Assembly (NCBI GenBank): GCA_020849765.1
Contig: JADLAY010000034.1
Location: 310,001-374,000 of the forward strand
DNA: 64,000 nucleotides
DNA from: Anaerolineae bacterium
Lineage (GTDB): Bacteria; Chloroflexota; Anaerolineae; Aggregatilineales; Phototrophicaceae
Reading direction: 5' to 3'
Numbering within the stretch: the stretch's first letter is position 1; every line of letters starts with the position of its first letter. The notes under the pieces are model-generated. The model did not search any database. It was not told the origin of the DNA and saw only the letters and a program-made list of their open reading frames with translations. Positions 44,662 through 53,614 of the stretch are shown piece by piece. The position numbers and the translations under genes are program-made.

Positions 44662-46416
44662 ATGATGCGATGGCATCATCACACTTTGAAGCTTGCGCTG
44701 CTCACGATCTTGTTGCTGGTGGGAACTGCCCTGGCATCGGTCTCGGCGCAAAGCACCCCCCTGGAACAGATCGTTTTTGATACGCGCACCGATCTCGAGC
44801 TGCTGGCGGACAGCGTCTTTGGCGTGAACACACGCTCAGACGGCTGGATCGGCAATGCGGATGCGAGTTCGCCAACGGCGATCACGGATCTGTGGTTCGA
44901 TAATGAACTCGTCGCCAACGCGCTCTATGGCGACAGCGCCCGCCCGCCGACGTGGATCGGCGCGACCGTGCCTGTCCCGGCGATTCTGGCGCGTAACATT
45001 CGACATGACCTGGAAATCTCCGCGGACCTGCAATTTGGCGGCGGCCAACGCCCTGAAACGTGGCGTGGCGCTGCCCCCTTGCTGCGCTGCGATCGCAGCC
45101 TGCAGAATGCCGTCGCGCTCCTGAATACGTACTACAATTTGCAGTCGGATATCCCGGCGTCGACGTTCAATTATTGCCAGGCAGTCGCCGCCGACATCGA
45201 AGATGAACTGACGAACATTTACTTCGGCACGCAGCTTGCCGATCAGGCCCTGCTCGATCCGCTGGATCTGATCCTGGCCGTGCGCGGCGATCTTGAACGG
45301 CTGGCAGACGAGGAAATGGGTCTGAACACCCGTCCCGATGGTTGGATCGGGAACCGCGACCGCGAGTCCTCGACGCTTATCAGCGATGTGTTCCTCGATT
45401 TGCAGCGGCTGGCAGACGAGCAGCTCGGCCTCAACGTCCGTCCCGATGGCTGGATCGGCGCTGTCGGTGTGTCTCCGACCTCATCTTACTTCACACTGCG
45501 CCACGACCTGGAACTGCTGGCCGATGAGACCTTCGCCGTCAACGAACGCCCCAACGGTTGGCAAGGTCTGCTGCCGCTGGCGCGCTGTGAGCCGCTCTCG
45601 CAGCAGATCGTCTTCATGGCCAGCGTTCAGTACAACTTCAACGTCAACACGCTCGACACTCAGGCGGAGAACTTCTGCACTCTGGCCGCGGATGAAGCCA
45701 ACAGCCTGGTCGAGAATCCGCCGCAGATCGAAAGCGAAGAACAGCTCGTCTCGGAAGAAGATCTGTTCATATCCGAGGGCGCTTTCGCCTATCTCGACGT
45801 CGGTGCCACGCGCTACATGGGCATCCTGCCGGAGGGCACCCGCTTCCGCCCGCTCTACCGCAACTTCAGCGACTCGTCGATGATGTTCGTGGCCGGGGAG
45901 GATTTCGCCCTCTACATCGACCGGCGCTGGACGGATCTGCCGGAACCGCTCTACCGCGCGCTGCCTACGCTCGAAGGCGTCGCTCCAATCTCGTTCTGCA
46001 ATGCCTACTGGTGCGCCGGCCCTGGCCCCACACCCACGCCGACCGGCGGCGGGCCGCTGATTGCGCTGCTCGTTCAGACGACGCCAGCAGCCACGCCGGA
46101 TACCGGTGAACTGTCGATCGAGAAGCTGCAGATTTCGTGGACGAACGTGCGCGTCACCTACCTGGCGGATAACGCGACGACCCGCACCGCCCAGGTGACG
46201 CTCGAAGTCTGCGCACAGCGCGCCGACGTGGCGACCGCCTGCGAGCCAGTGACCCGTGTCTTCGATAATTCGACGGGCACGGAACGACCGCCGCTCGGCC
46301 AGTCGAACGGTCTCAACATCTACGAAATGCGCTACGGGTACAATACCAATCTGATCATTGAAGGTACAACGCGCTTTTCGACCGACGTCTGGATCAGTGA
46401 TCCGACCATTCGCTGA
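44662..46416 (+). CDS. Secreted protein with duplicated WIG-repeat unit
   Basis: A 584-residue exported protein that I do not recognise. After a signal peptide (LLTILLLVGTALASVSAQ) there are six modules of about 36 residues with the core G-x-N-x-RPDGWIG or a variant, centred near residues 60, 95, 132, 226, 263 and 298. They form two triplets, each followed by a two-cysteine helical segment: RCDRSLQNAVALLNTYYN then NYCQAVAADIEDEL, and RCEPLSQQIVFMASVQYN then NFCTLAADEANSL. The offset between copies is 166-168 residues, so a whole unit is duplicated. A beta-rich C-terminal half follows a Thr/Pro linker (PTPTPTGGG). ATG 44662 has AGAAGGG upstream. Confidence 0.8.
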   Translation: MMRWHHHTLKLALLTILLLVGTALASVSAQSTPLEQIVFDTRTDLELLADSVFGVNTRSDGWIGNADASSPTAITDLWFDNELVANALYGDSARPPTWIGATVPVPAILARNIRHDLEISADLQFGGGQRPETWRGAAPLLRCDRSLQNAVALLNTYYNLQSDIPASTFNYCQAVAADIEDELTNIYFGTQLADQALLDPLDLILAVRGDLERLADEEMGLNTRPDGWIGNRDRESSTLISDVFLDLQRLADEQLGLNVRPDGWIGAVGVSPTSSYFTLRHDLELLADETFAVNERPNGWQGLLPLARCEPLSQQIVFMASVQYNFNVNTLDTQAENFCTLAADEANSLVENPPQIESEEQLVSEEDLFISEGAFAYLDVGATRYMGILPEGTRFRPLYRNFSDSSMMFVAGEDFALYIDRRWTDLPEPLYRALPTLEGVAPISFCNAYWCAGPGPTPTPTGGGPLIALLVQTTPAATPDTGELSIEKLQISWTNVRVTYLADNATTRTAQVTLEVCAQRADVATACEPVTRVFDNSTGTERPPLGQSNGLNIYEMRYGYNTNLIIEGTTRFSTDVWISDPTIR

Positions 46417-46439
46417 TCGTTCAGTAAGGATACGCACGT

Positions 46440-46468
46440 CTGGGGGCGGCTTTCGAGTACGCCCCCAG
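46440..46468 (+). terminator. Strong hairpin without T-run
   Basis: Nine-bp arms CTGGGGGCG (46440-46448) and CGCCCCCAG (46460-46468), 11-nt loop, located between the WIG-repeat gene and the M23 peptidase gene. There is no T tract, so it may be a partial terminator or an mRNA stabiliser. Confidence 0.5.
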
Positions 46469-46506
46469 GCACAGATCGTCTAGCCCACGGATAATTGCAG
46501 CAGCAT

Positions 46507-47493
46507 ATGACCCTCAAACGCATCACATTCATCGTGCTTCTTTTCCTCGTGTGTCTTGCCGGAGCCACAGCCATCGTCGCGCAGGACGAGCCGACGCCGG
46601 AAGGCGACTCCGGCGGCATGGACGCCGTGGTCGGGACGCCGATCCCGCTGCCGACCCAGGCGGCTCGCAGTGCACCGGTGCAGGTGCTGCTGGGCGAGAA
46701 GTCACGTCTGGATCTCTTCTTCGCGAATATGCCCCAGGGCGGCGTCGGGCTGATGCAGGTCGAAGGCGAGGACATCAGCGGCGCGACGGCAGACTGGTTA
46801 AACCATCTGATCGAGTTCTTCCCGATCGAGGGCGAAGGCTACTACGGGCTGCTATCCGTTGGCATGGAACAAGCCACGCGGCGCGATAATCCGCTGGTGG
46901 TCAACGTCACCTACGCGGACGGATCGCGCGAGGCCATCAACACGTCGGTCGAGATTGTGCAAGGTGGCTTCATCCGCCAGGAAGTCCAACTGCCGCCGGA
47001 TAAAACCTATCTGCTCGATGCGGAGACGGAACGCGGCGAACTGGCGCGCCTGGAGAGCATCTTCGTCCAAACATCGACCGAGCGCATGTGGGATGATACC
47101 GGCTTCACGATGCCGATCCCGGCGGCGCTGACATCGCCCTTTGGTGCATTCCGCGTCTTCAACGCGACGCTCAACACGCGCCACACCGGCTGGGACATCC
47201 GCTGCACAATCGGCACACCGATATTTGCCTCGGCTTCCGGGCGCGTCGTCTTTGCCGGAATGCTGCCCATCCGCGGCAACCACGTCATCATCGATCACGG
47301 CTACGGCGTCTATTCAGGCTACTCGCATATGTCTGTGGTCAACGTCACGACCGGCCAGTTGGTGACCAAAGAACAGGTGATTGGCATGGCGGGCAATACG
47401 GGGCGTACCAGCGGGCCGCACTTTCACTGGGAAATCGCGGTCAACGGCGAGTGGATTGATTCGGTTGCCTTCTTGCGCACGTGGATGCCGTGA
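46507..47493 (+). CDS. Secreted M23-family metallopeptidase
   Basis: A 328-residue exported LytM/M23 peptidase that cleaves peptidoglycan cross-bridges or activates amidases. Signal peptide about 1-26 (VLLFLVCLAGATAIVAQ), a beta-rich N-terminal domain, then the peptidase domain at about 225-320: zinc ligands in LNTRHTGWDIRCTIGTPI (H...D), and the second motif HFHWEIAVNGEWID (HxH), with GYSHMSVVNVTTGQLV and IGMAGNTGRTSGP between them. The zinc site is thus intact and activity is likely. It is convergent with the kinase gene, 3 nt between stops. Confidence 0.9.
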   Translation: MTLKRITFIVLLFLVCLAGATAIVAQDEPTPEGDSGGMDAVVGTPIPLPTQAARSAPVQVLLGEKSRLDLFFANMPQGGVGLMQVEGEDISGATADWLNHLIEFFPIEGEGYYGLLSVGMEQATRRDNPLVVNVTYADGSREAINTSVEIVQGGFIRQEVQLPPDKTYLLDAETERGELARLESIFVQTSTERMWDDTGFTMPIPAALTSPFGAFRVFNATLNTRHTGWDIRCTIGTPIFASASGRVVFAGMLPIRGNHVIIDHGYGVYSGYSHMSVVNVTTGQLVTKEQVIGMAGNTGRTSGPHFHWEIAVNGEWIDSVAFLRTWMP

Positions 47494-47496
47494 GCG

Positions 47497-48498
47497 TCAC
47501 GGCGCGATCGGGTGGAATAACGTTCGGAAGCGCGAGCCTTCATTGAGCTTGGTCTGAACCTGAACTTCGCCGCTGTGCAGGTCGACGATTTCTTTGACGA
47601 TGGCCAGCCCCAGTCCGGTACCGGGGATATTGGCGGCCTCCGCCTGGCGTCCACGATGGAAGCGTGAGAACAGCATCGGCAGGTCACGCGGCTCGATGCC
47701 AAGCCCTGTATCCTGCACATCGACGTAAACGCGGCAGGTCTCGGCATCCCAACCACTGGCGACAATGACAGTGCCTTGTGGCGTGTACTTGATGGCGTTG
47801 TTGACCAGATTGGCAAAGGCGCGCTCAAGATGTTCCCGCTCGCCGCGCACCTGCGGCAACTGCGGTTCGGGCTTCCAGATCAGGGTCAGCCCGGCGGTCT
47901 GCGCGCTGGGCCGATGTTGTTCGACTACCCCTTCGACCAGCTCATTCAGATCGATATCCGTGAAACGCTCAGCGGGGTTGGACATGTAGATGCGCGTCAG
48001 ATCGAGAATATTCTCGATCATGGTGCTCAGGCGGCGCACCTGACGACGCATATCCTCGACATGACGTGCGCGCGAGTCGGGATTACCACGTTCGATCAGA
48101 TCGAGCTTGATCATCATACTGGCGAGCGGCGAGCGCAGTTCGTGCGCCACATCGCCGACGAGACGGGTCTTGAGTTGATCGATTTCTTGCAGCCGGTGAT
48201 TGGCCTCTTCCAGCGCACGCGATCGTTTGAGCAGCTCGTCGTGGGCGCTGAGCATTTCCGACGTGAAGAAATAGAGGATCTCCTGCGCTTCCTTCGAGAG
48301 TTCATCGCCGCCAGGAATAGCAGGCGGTTGGCTCGCGCGTTTGGGAGCGACATTCATAGACCGAAAGACGTCTGGGTTGAGTTTTGTAGTCACGATTTTA
48401 GGCGTGTCCACAGCTTCGGATACACAGACAGGCAGGTCTGGCGCTTCTTCATGCCTGGACTGTATTACTGTATCACCCATTCTGCCCCGCTCATCCAT
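47497..48498 (-). CDS. Soluble sensor histidine kinase
   Basis: A 333-residue kinase with no membrane segment or recognised sensor domain. The N-terminal 70 residues are low in structure; a short helix (EILYFFTSEMLSAHDELL) leads to HisKA with the phospho-acceptor His in GDVAHELRSPLASMM. The ATPase domain has NLVNNAIKYTPQG, DVQDTGLGIEP, LFSRFHRG and GTGLGLAIVKEIV. It probably senses through a partner or is constitutively soluble. No receiver gene is adjacent; the sigma operon lies just upstream on the same strand. Start ATG 48498 is uncertain; ATG 48480 is also possible. Confidence 0.88.
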   Translation of the reverse strand: MDERGRMGDTVIQSRHEEAPDLPVCVSEAVDTPKIVTTKLNPDVFRSMNVAPKRASQPPAIPGGDELSKEAQEILYFFTSEMLSAHDELLKRSRALEEANHRLQEIDQLKTRLVGDVAHELRSPLASMMIKLDLIERGNPDSRARHVEDMRRQVRRLSTMIENILDLTRIYMSNPAERFTDIDLNELVEGVVEQHRPSAQTAGLTLIWKPEPQLPQVRGEREHLERAFANLVNNAIKYTPQGTVIVASGWDAETCRVYVDVQDTGLGIEPRDLPMLFSRFHRGRQAEAANIPGTGLGLAIVKEIVDLHSGEVQVQTKLNEGSRFRTLFHPIAP

Positions 48499-48635
48499 AT
48501 GTATTACACGTAGACGCTCAGAGGCGAGCGCCGCGAATTGATGCTTCCTTAACTGTATTGTAGGTGAAGGTTTGGAATCTGCGGCGAAAGACTTTTAAAG
48601 GTTGTAAATTCTTAACCTTACTGATCCGAACTGCA

Positions 48636-49718
48636 TCATCCCTGGACGAAGAAGCGCCGCCGAATCTGACGGGTGCCCAGGCGCGTGTGGAGTGCCGCCC
48701 CCAGACCGAGCGCGGTCAGCAAGACGGCAGCGAAAGCCGCCACAATGTCCACGACAGGCAGCGCGGCGATCAAGCCAAACAGCACGCCGAGCGAGAGACC
48801 GCCGATCATCGCCATCACCATCGGCGGAGACTGCCAGCCCAGGCGGTGCGTCAGCCAGTCACCGACCATCAATGCCAGCGTGACCGTTCCGGCGATGCCA
48901 GTCGCGCCAAGTACGGCGACCAGGATCAGGTAGACGGGTGTCAGGACGAGGCCCAGCACCGGCCCGGAAGCCAGCGCAACCACGAGGATCCCGCTCAGAC
49001 CAAGCGCCAGCGCCAGCGTCGCCAAGCCCAGCCCGAACATGCCGCGCGGGCGCCGGCGGATGACCTCTTCCATCTGGCTGACCTGGTTCGGGAACAGCGC
49101 CACGCCGAGCGCGGCGATCCCGGCATAGGCGAGTGCTGCAACTCCCGAAATAAGCCATTGTGAAACAGAGGGGGCGATGTCCGTGACCGACTTGCAGGGT
49201 GTGAAGGCACCGGGCGTCTTGCGCAGATCGTTGACCGCGGCAGACTGAACGCCGCACACTTCGATCGCGCCGCCAAGCAGGGAGTCCTCACTCAGGGTAA
49301 TGGCATCGCCGCTCAAAGTCACAGCACCTGTGACCGCCCCATTGACCTCCAGATTGTCCCCGACCAGATTTGCGTCGCCATCGACGCGACCGGATTCGCC
49401 CAGTGTGATCGGACCGCCCATGGCCGTCAGATCGCCCGTGACGTGACCATCAATCTGAATCGGCGCGCCAGACAGCGCGATCAGTGCAACATCACCATCG
49501 ATCTGGCTGCCCTGCTCCAGCGTGATCGTGTCAGCGCCAATCACGACCATCGACTCGCGCTGATCGCTGAGCACGAAAGCCGAATCGGCGAACACGATGT
49601 TGTTGCCAAACTGCAACGATGCAAGATCGCGCGGCTGCCGGGCGATCAGCACGATCAGGGCGACGACGATGACGAGAAAGGCCAGTAGGAGAATTCGACG
49701 GCTACGCATCTGAGACAC
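48636..49718 (-). CDS. Membrane protein with bactofilin-like polymer-forming domain
   Basis: A 360-residue protein: N-terminal transmembrane segment (8-26, LLLAFLVIVVALIVLIA), then an extracytoplasmic region of short right-handed beta-helix-like repeats (TLEQGSQIDGDVALIALSGA, GHVTGDLTAMGGPITLGESG, VDGDANLVGDNLEVNGAVTG) resembling the polymer-forming domain of bactofilins, and four or five C-terminal membrane helices (ILVVALASGPVLGLVLTPVYL). It is the last gene of an operon with a sigma factor and a probable anti-sigma factor, 7 nt after the latter. A role in envelope stress or structure is inferred. Confidence 0.75.
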   Translation of the reverse strand: MSQMRSRRILLLAFLVIVVALIVLIARQPRDLASLQFGNNIVFADSAFVLSDQRESMVVIGADTITLEQGSQIDGDVALIALSGAPIQIDGHVTGDLTAMGGPITLGESGRVDGDANLVGDNLEVNGAVTGAVTLSGDAITLSEDSLLGGAIEVCGVQSAAVNDLRKTPGAFTPCKSVTDIAPSVSQWLISGVAALAYAGIAALGVALFPNQVSQMEEVIRRRPRGMFGLGLATLALALGLSGILVVALASGPVLGLVLTPVYLILVAVLGATGIAGTVTLALMVGDWLTHRLGWQSPPMVMAMIGGLSLGVLFGLIAALPVVDIVAAFAAVLLTALGLGAALHTRLGTRQIRRRFFVQG

Positions 49719-49725
49719 CTATATC

Positions 49726-50280
49726 TTACGCATCTTCCGTGGGATCATTCCGCTGTTGATTGACGTAGCGCGCAATCCACAGCAGCGCAATCGGGATCAG
49801 GACCAATACCGCCGCCGGAGTCTGCGGGTTGTTTTGCAGCAATTGCTGCGCCGATTCGACCAGCGTCTGCAACCCGTTCATCAGATAGACAAGCATCGAC
49901 GACAGGCTCTTGATCAAGCCGCTGAGGACCGCCGCGTTGCCCAGGCTGTTCAAAATGAGCCAGCCTAACGCGGCCAGCAGCGGCATCATCAGCAGTGCCA
50001 GCAGCGCGAGCGCCAGCGACAACGCTAACCCGGCGGTCTGCGATAGCTTCTGCGTTTGCAGCCCTTCGGCCAGCTTGGCCATGATTTTGAGCGCCAGCCG
50101 TTCGGGCGCGCGTTCCATCGGCGCCGTGCGCAGCAGTCTATCGACCTGGCGCAGGCGGCTGTAGATCTCCGCATCTTCGGGGGTGTCGTCAAGCTGCCGG
50201 TACAGTTCCTGACGCGCATCCAGGGACAGTTGCTCATCAAGTGCCTCTTGCATCAGTCGGCGGTGACGTTGATTTGCCAT
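49726..50280 (-). CDS. Probable transmembrane anti-sigma factor
   Basis: A 184-residue protein overlapping the ECF sigma gene by 1 nt, the standard position of a cognate anti-sigma. The cytoplasmic N-terminus (residues 1-75, MQEALDEQLSLDARQELYRQ) is helical and acidic as in anti-sigma domains, but lacks the HxxxCxxC zinc motif, so it is of the zinc-free type or only analogous. Two or three membrane helices follow (LALSLALALLALLMMPLLAAL and AAVLVLIPIALLWIARYV). Assignment rests on context plus topology. Confidence 0.65.
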   Translation of the reverse strand: MANQRHRRLMQEALDEQLSLDARQELYRQLDDTPEDAEIYSRLRQVDRLLRTAPMERAPERLALKIMAKLAEGLQTQKLSQTAGLALSLALALLALLMMPLLAALGWLILNSLGNAAVLSGLIKSLSSMLVYLMNGLQTLVESAQQLLQNNPQTPAAVLVLIPIALLWIARYVNQQRNDPTEDA

Positions 50281-50873
50281 CAGGCATTCTCCAGTAAGAG
50301 TTTGTGCATACCAGGCACGGTCTTGGGATCGATGTGGTCAGCTAGCATTTGTCGTGCCCGGAATAAACGGCTCTTGATAGCACTCTCTGTCGTGTCCAGG
50401 ATGTCAGCGATTTCCACATACGAATAGTCATACCAGTAACGCAAAACCACAGCCGCCCGGTAGTCCGGCGGCAACTGTCCAAGCATGCGTTGAATCGCCT
50501 CGCTTTGCTCGCGCAAAATCGTGACGTCTTCGGGCTCAGGCTCATCCTCTCGCAGGGTCAGATTCGGCAGTGGGTCGTCGAGTGATAGCCATTGCATCCG
50601 CCGGCGGCGAATGCGGTCGATGCAGTAGTTCGACGCGATAGTCAATAACCACGTCTTGAACGAGCGCGACGGATCGTACCGATGCAGATTCAAGAAGGCG
50701 CGCAAGAACGCCTCTTGTGATGCATCTTCCGCCTCGCCCCGATCGTAAAGCATGCGGTAGCACAGGTTGTAGACGGCATCTTGATAGGTATAGACAAGCT
50801 CCGCGAACGCAGCTTGATCCCCTTCAAGGGCCGCGCTAACCCACTCTAATATGACCGGATCCGATGTAGACAC
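50280..50873 (-). CDS. RNA polymerase ECF sigma factor
   Basis: A 197-residue SigW/RpoE-like group IV sigma. Region 2 is at about 25-95 (FAELVYTYQDAVYNLCYRML, EDASQEAFLRAFLNLHRYDP, FKTWLLTIASNYCIDRIRRR) and region 4 at about 135-185 (LPPDYRAAVVLRYWYDYSYV, EIADILDTTESAIKSRLFRA). GTG 50873 has GGGAG 7 nt upstream and is preferred over ATG 50936, which would add 21 unrelated residues. The stop overlaps the anti-sigma start as TGATG, so the two are translationally coupled. Probably autoregulated, as is typical of the family, but no promoter motif could be assigned. Confidence 0.93.
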   Translation of the reverse strand: MSTSDPVILEWVSAALEGDQAAFAELVYTYQDAVYNLCYRMLYDRGEAEDASQEAFLRAFLNLHRYDPSRSFKTWLLTIASNYCIDRIRRRRMQWLSLDDPLPNLTLREDEPEPEDVTILREQSEAIQRMLGQLPPDYRAAVVLRYWYDYSYVEIADILDTTESAIKSRLFRARQMLADHIDPKTVPGMHKLLLENA

Positions 50874-51200
50874 AATTTCGCTCCCAGGTTCTGGGTCAGC
50901 CTGGCAAAAGCCCCATACCTGCTGCTTGCACGCCATTCTGTAACTGGCGAGATTGATCCTCTATACGCATCAAAACGTGTGTGGGTTGCAGAGTGCAAAC
51001 GATGAGCAGGATGTGGACTGAGCCTCAGACACCATACCATCTGCGGACAAATGCCCGAAATTAATATGACTCGAAATGTTCAATTTGGAAAGTACCGGTT
51101 ATTCTACGTCCCATCGACTTTCAGTCTGTTCTGACGGGAACCCGGCGCTCACCTACCGCTTACGCTGCCTTTAGGCTGCGGGGGTTGCGCGCGTGATAAA
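50874..51200. other. Divergent intergenic region between sigma operon and M28 gene
   Basis: 327 bp without a gene. On the plus strand TAAAAT at 51197-51202 would place a transcription start at or just before ATG 51210, allowing a leaderless message, but no -35 is seen. No -35/-10 pair for the sigma operon is clear either, as expected if it uses its own ECF promoter. Nothing else is evident. Confidence 0.5.
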
Positions 51201-52604
51201 ATGCTGCGCATGACTCAAACACTTCGCACACGACTGAGCCTGATCGGCGTCATGCTCAGTCTGCTGATCGCCGCTCTTGCCTGCAATCTGACCGACAATG
51301 CAACGACGCCCACGCTCGTATTGCGACCAACGGCCACGCCACCACCAACGATTGGCTACGCCACCCTCAGCCCGGAAGAGCTGCCGCAGCAAGCACCCAC
51401 ACTGGCGCCGCGCACAGAAACGCAAATGCTGAGCCTGATCAACCAGGTGCAAACCGACCGGTTGATGCAGCACGTCTGGACTCTCGTCAATTTCGGCACC
51501 CGCCACATCCTGTCGCCGTCGAATTTGCCCGACCGCGGCATTGGTGCGGCCCGCCAGTATATACTCGACCAGTTTAACCAGATCGCGGTCAATTCACGAG
51601 GCAATTTCTCCGTCGATCAGCAACCCGTCCCGGTCAGCTTTGCGGGCGCGAACGTCACCGGCGTCAACATCATCGGCATCATTCCGGGCGAAGAAGTTGG
51701 CGGCGGCATCATCGTGCTGGGCGCGCATTACGACAGCATCACGCTCAACGTCGAAGACGGCAATGCCTATGCGCCGGGCGCCAACGACGACGCCACTGGC
51801 ATCGCCGCGATACTCGAGATCGCGCGCATCCTGAGCCAGGAGCGCTACAAAGCGACGATCGTCTTTGTCGCCTTCGACGCCGAAGAAATCGGGCGCGAGG
51901 GCAGCAAGATCTTCGTCGATCAATATGTGCGCGCGCAAAACCTGGACATCCGCGCCATGATCAATCTCGATATCATCGGCAGCAACACTGCACCCAACGG
52001 TGCAATGGATCCAAACAGCATACGCGTCTTCTCTCAAGGCCCGAACGACTCTACGTCGCGGCGCCTGGCGCGCAGCCTGGGCTTGCTGGCCCAACAATAC
52101 CTGCCCGACCTGCGCATCTATGTCGAAGACGCCGTCGACCGCCCCACGCGCTATGGCGATCATATGAGCTTCAACGAAGCAGGTTATCCGGCGGTGCGGT
52201 TTATCGAAACCCTCGAGGATTCCAGCCGTCAGCACACCGATCTGGACAATCTGGACGACATCCAGCCGGCCTACCTGACCCAAAACACGCAGATGCTGCT
52301 CTCCATGATGGTGTCGCTGGCAGATGGCCCGCAGCCACCGTCCAATATCGTCCTGCGCGAGGAAGGCAACGGCCTGCGCACCCTGCTGTGGGACCCGGTC
52401 CCGGATGCGGCGGCCTACGTGATCGCGTTTCGCCGTCCGGGGTCAACCGAGTATGCCCAGGCACTGCGCTGGGCGGATGTCAGCAATCGAAGCGTCACCT
52501 GGGACGGATTCACGGCTCAAAACTTTGAGGCGATTGCCATCGCGACCGAAAACAGCCGCGGCATCGTCGGGCCGCTGTCCTCCGAGTACATCATCATCCG
52601 TTGA
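51201..52604 (+). CDS. M28-family metallopeptidase, putative lipoprotein
   Basis: A 467-residue zinc aminopeptidase-like protein. The N-terminus (SLIGVMLSLLIAALACN) resembles a lipobox, so it is probably a surface lipoprotein, followed by a Thr/Pro linker. The M28 domain shows the zinc ligands in VLGAHYDSI (His near residue 176), GANDDATGIAAIL (Asp), FDAEEIGREGS (Glu pair) and later NLDIIG and HTDLDN. A C-terminal fibronectin-III-like domain (LLWDPVPDAAAYVIAFRRPG) follows. Such proteins trim peptides outside the cell. The start is ATG 51201 or 51210; neither has a ribosome binding site. Confidence 0.88.
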   Translation: MLRMTQTLRTRLSLIGVMLSLLIAALACNLTDNATTPTLVLRPTATPPPTIGYATLSPEELPQQAPTLAPRTETQMLSLINQVQTDRLMQHVWTLVNFGTRHILSPSNLPDRGIGAARQYILDQFNQIAVNSRGNFSVDQQPVPVSFAGANVTGVNIIGIIPGEEVGGGIIVLGAHYDSITLNVEDGNAYAPGANDDATGIAAILEIARILSQERYKATIVFVAFDAEEIGREGSKIFVDQYVRAQNLDIRAMINLDIIGSNTAPNGAMDPNSIRVFSQGPNDSTSRRLARSLGLLAQQYLPDLRIYVEDAVDRPTRYGDHMSFNEAGYPAVRFIETLEDSSRQHTDLDNLDDIQPAYLTQNTQMLLSMMVSLADGPQPPSNIVLREEGNGLRTLLWDPVPDAAAYVIAFRRPGSTEYAQALRWADVSNRSVTWDGFTAQNFEAIAIATENSRGIVGPLSSEYIIIR

Positions 52605-52649
52605 GTGGAGCCAGCCACAGGCTGGCTGTGCGATCATCGCGGCGCCGCT

Positions 52650-53345
52650 TTAGCTTTCGCCCCCAGCGCTGCCACCGAGCAAACGGCGGCGGCGTTCCTC
52701 AAGCTGCCGGTCGATCTCGCCGCTGCGAACCACGTCGTCGATCTGCTCGGAGATGTTGCGCGTCGCCATTTCCAGGCGCGCGTCTTCCGTATCCAGGCGC
52801 GTGCGAATCTGGTCGGCAAGCGAGCTGATCTCTTTGTCACTCGTGGTTGCCAGGCTGTCCAGGCTCTTGATGGTACGAGTCGTCACCTTCTTGGCTTCGG
52901 TCAGCTCGATCAGCGAGCGCAGGTGTTCGCGCTCCTGGCGGATGGAGGTCAGGCGCGATTCGAGCTTCAAGCGCATGTCGAGCATGGCCTGATACTGGCG
53001 CTCCTGCTCCTGCCACTGCTCGTAGTACTCCTGCGAAAGCTGCTGCTTAGTGTTCAGTTCCGCCTGCGCTGCTGCGGCAAGGTCGTCTTTCCCCTTCAGG
53101 ATCAGGGTGTCGATGTCGCGGTCGAGCTTTTCCGCCGCCGCTGCAAATTCTTCGTATTTGCGTTTGAGCGTCTTGACGGTACCGCCAACAGTTGCCGCCG
53201 AATCTTCAAGTGCTTCCAGATTCTTTTCGGCCTGACGGATGTACTCATCCATCACGGCCACAGAATTCTGCTCCAGCGCACGATCGACAATGCTGTGCAG
53301 ATTAGCACTGACGAGCGTCTGGACTTTTTCGATGAGCGATGCCAT
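52650..53345 (-). CDS. PspA/IM30-family (ESCRT-III-like) protein
   Basis: A 231-residue coiled-coil protein of the PspA/Vipp1 family, membrane-associated and involved in maintaining membrane integrity under stress. It begins MASLIEKVQTLVSANLHSIV, with the family motif DRALEQNSVAVMDEYIRQAE, and continues as long heptad helices (QQLSQEYYEQWQEQERQYQ, RLTSIRQEREHLRSLIE). The C-terminus ends in basic RRRRLLGG and a flexible tail. No pspF or pspBC is adjacent, and the partners are unknown. It is convergent with the M28 gene (45 bp). Confidence 0.88.
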   Translation of the reverse strand: MASLIEKVQTLVSANLHSIVDRALEQNSVAVMDEYIRQAEKNLEALEDSAATVGGTVKTLKRKYEEFAAAAEKLDRDIDTLILKGKDDLAAAAQAELNTKQQLSQEYYEQWQEQERQYQAMLDMRLKLESRLTSIRQEREHLRSLIELTEAKKVTTRTIKSLDSLATTSDKEISSLADQIRTRLDTEDARLEMATRNISEQIDDVVRSGEIDRQLEERRRRLLGGSAGGES

Positions 53346-53535
53346 CTGGGCGCGTCTCCTCTAGAATAGCGAGAGTTCACCTCTGAATTACGCACTTCAG
53401 TGTAACATAGTTGCGTTCGCTTGCCCCCATATTGATCGCCGGACGGGCCAAGCTTTCCCGGCAGAATCAGCCCCTCTGGCAGGCGAATCAGGCTCGCAAC
53501 TGTGGCCCGTGCGGACGTGCGCACCGAGCCGTGCG

Positions 53536-53565
53536 TTGCCACGGCAGCACCACATACGCTATACT
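53536..53565 (+). promoter_or_regulatory. Promoter of the cytochrome c lipoprotein gene
   Basis: TTGCCA (53536-53541, five of six) and TATACT (53560-53565, five of six) separated by 18 bp; the ATG is 49 nt downstream of the -10. Confidence 0.6.
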
Positions 53566-53614
53566 TCGTGCCATTGTTCACGTCGTCACAAATCACTGCC
53601 TAGAGAGTTGATCC

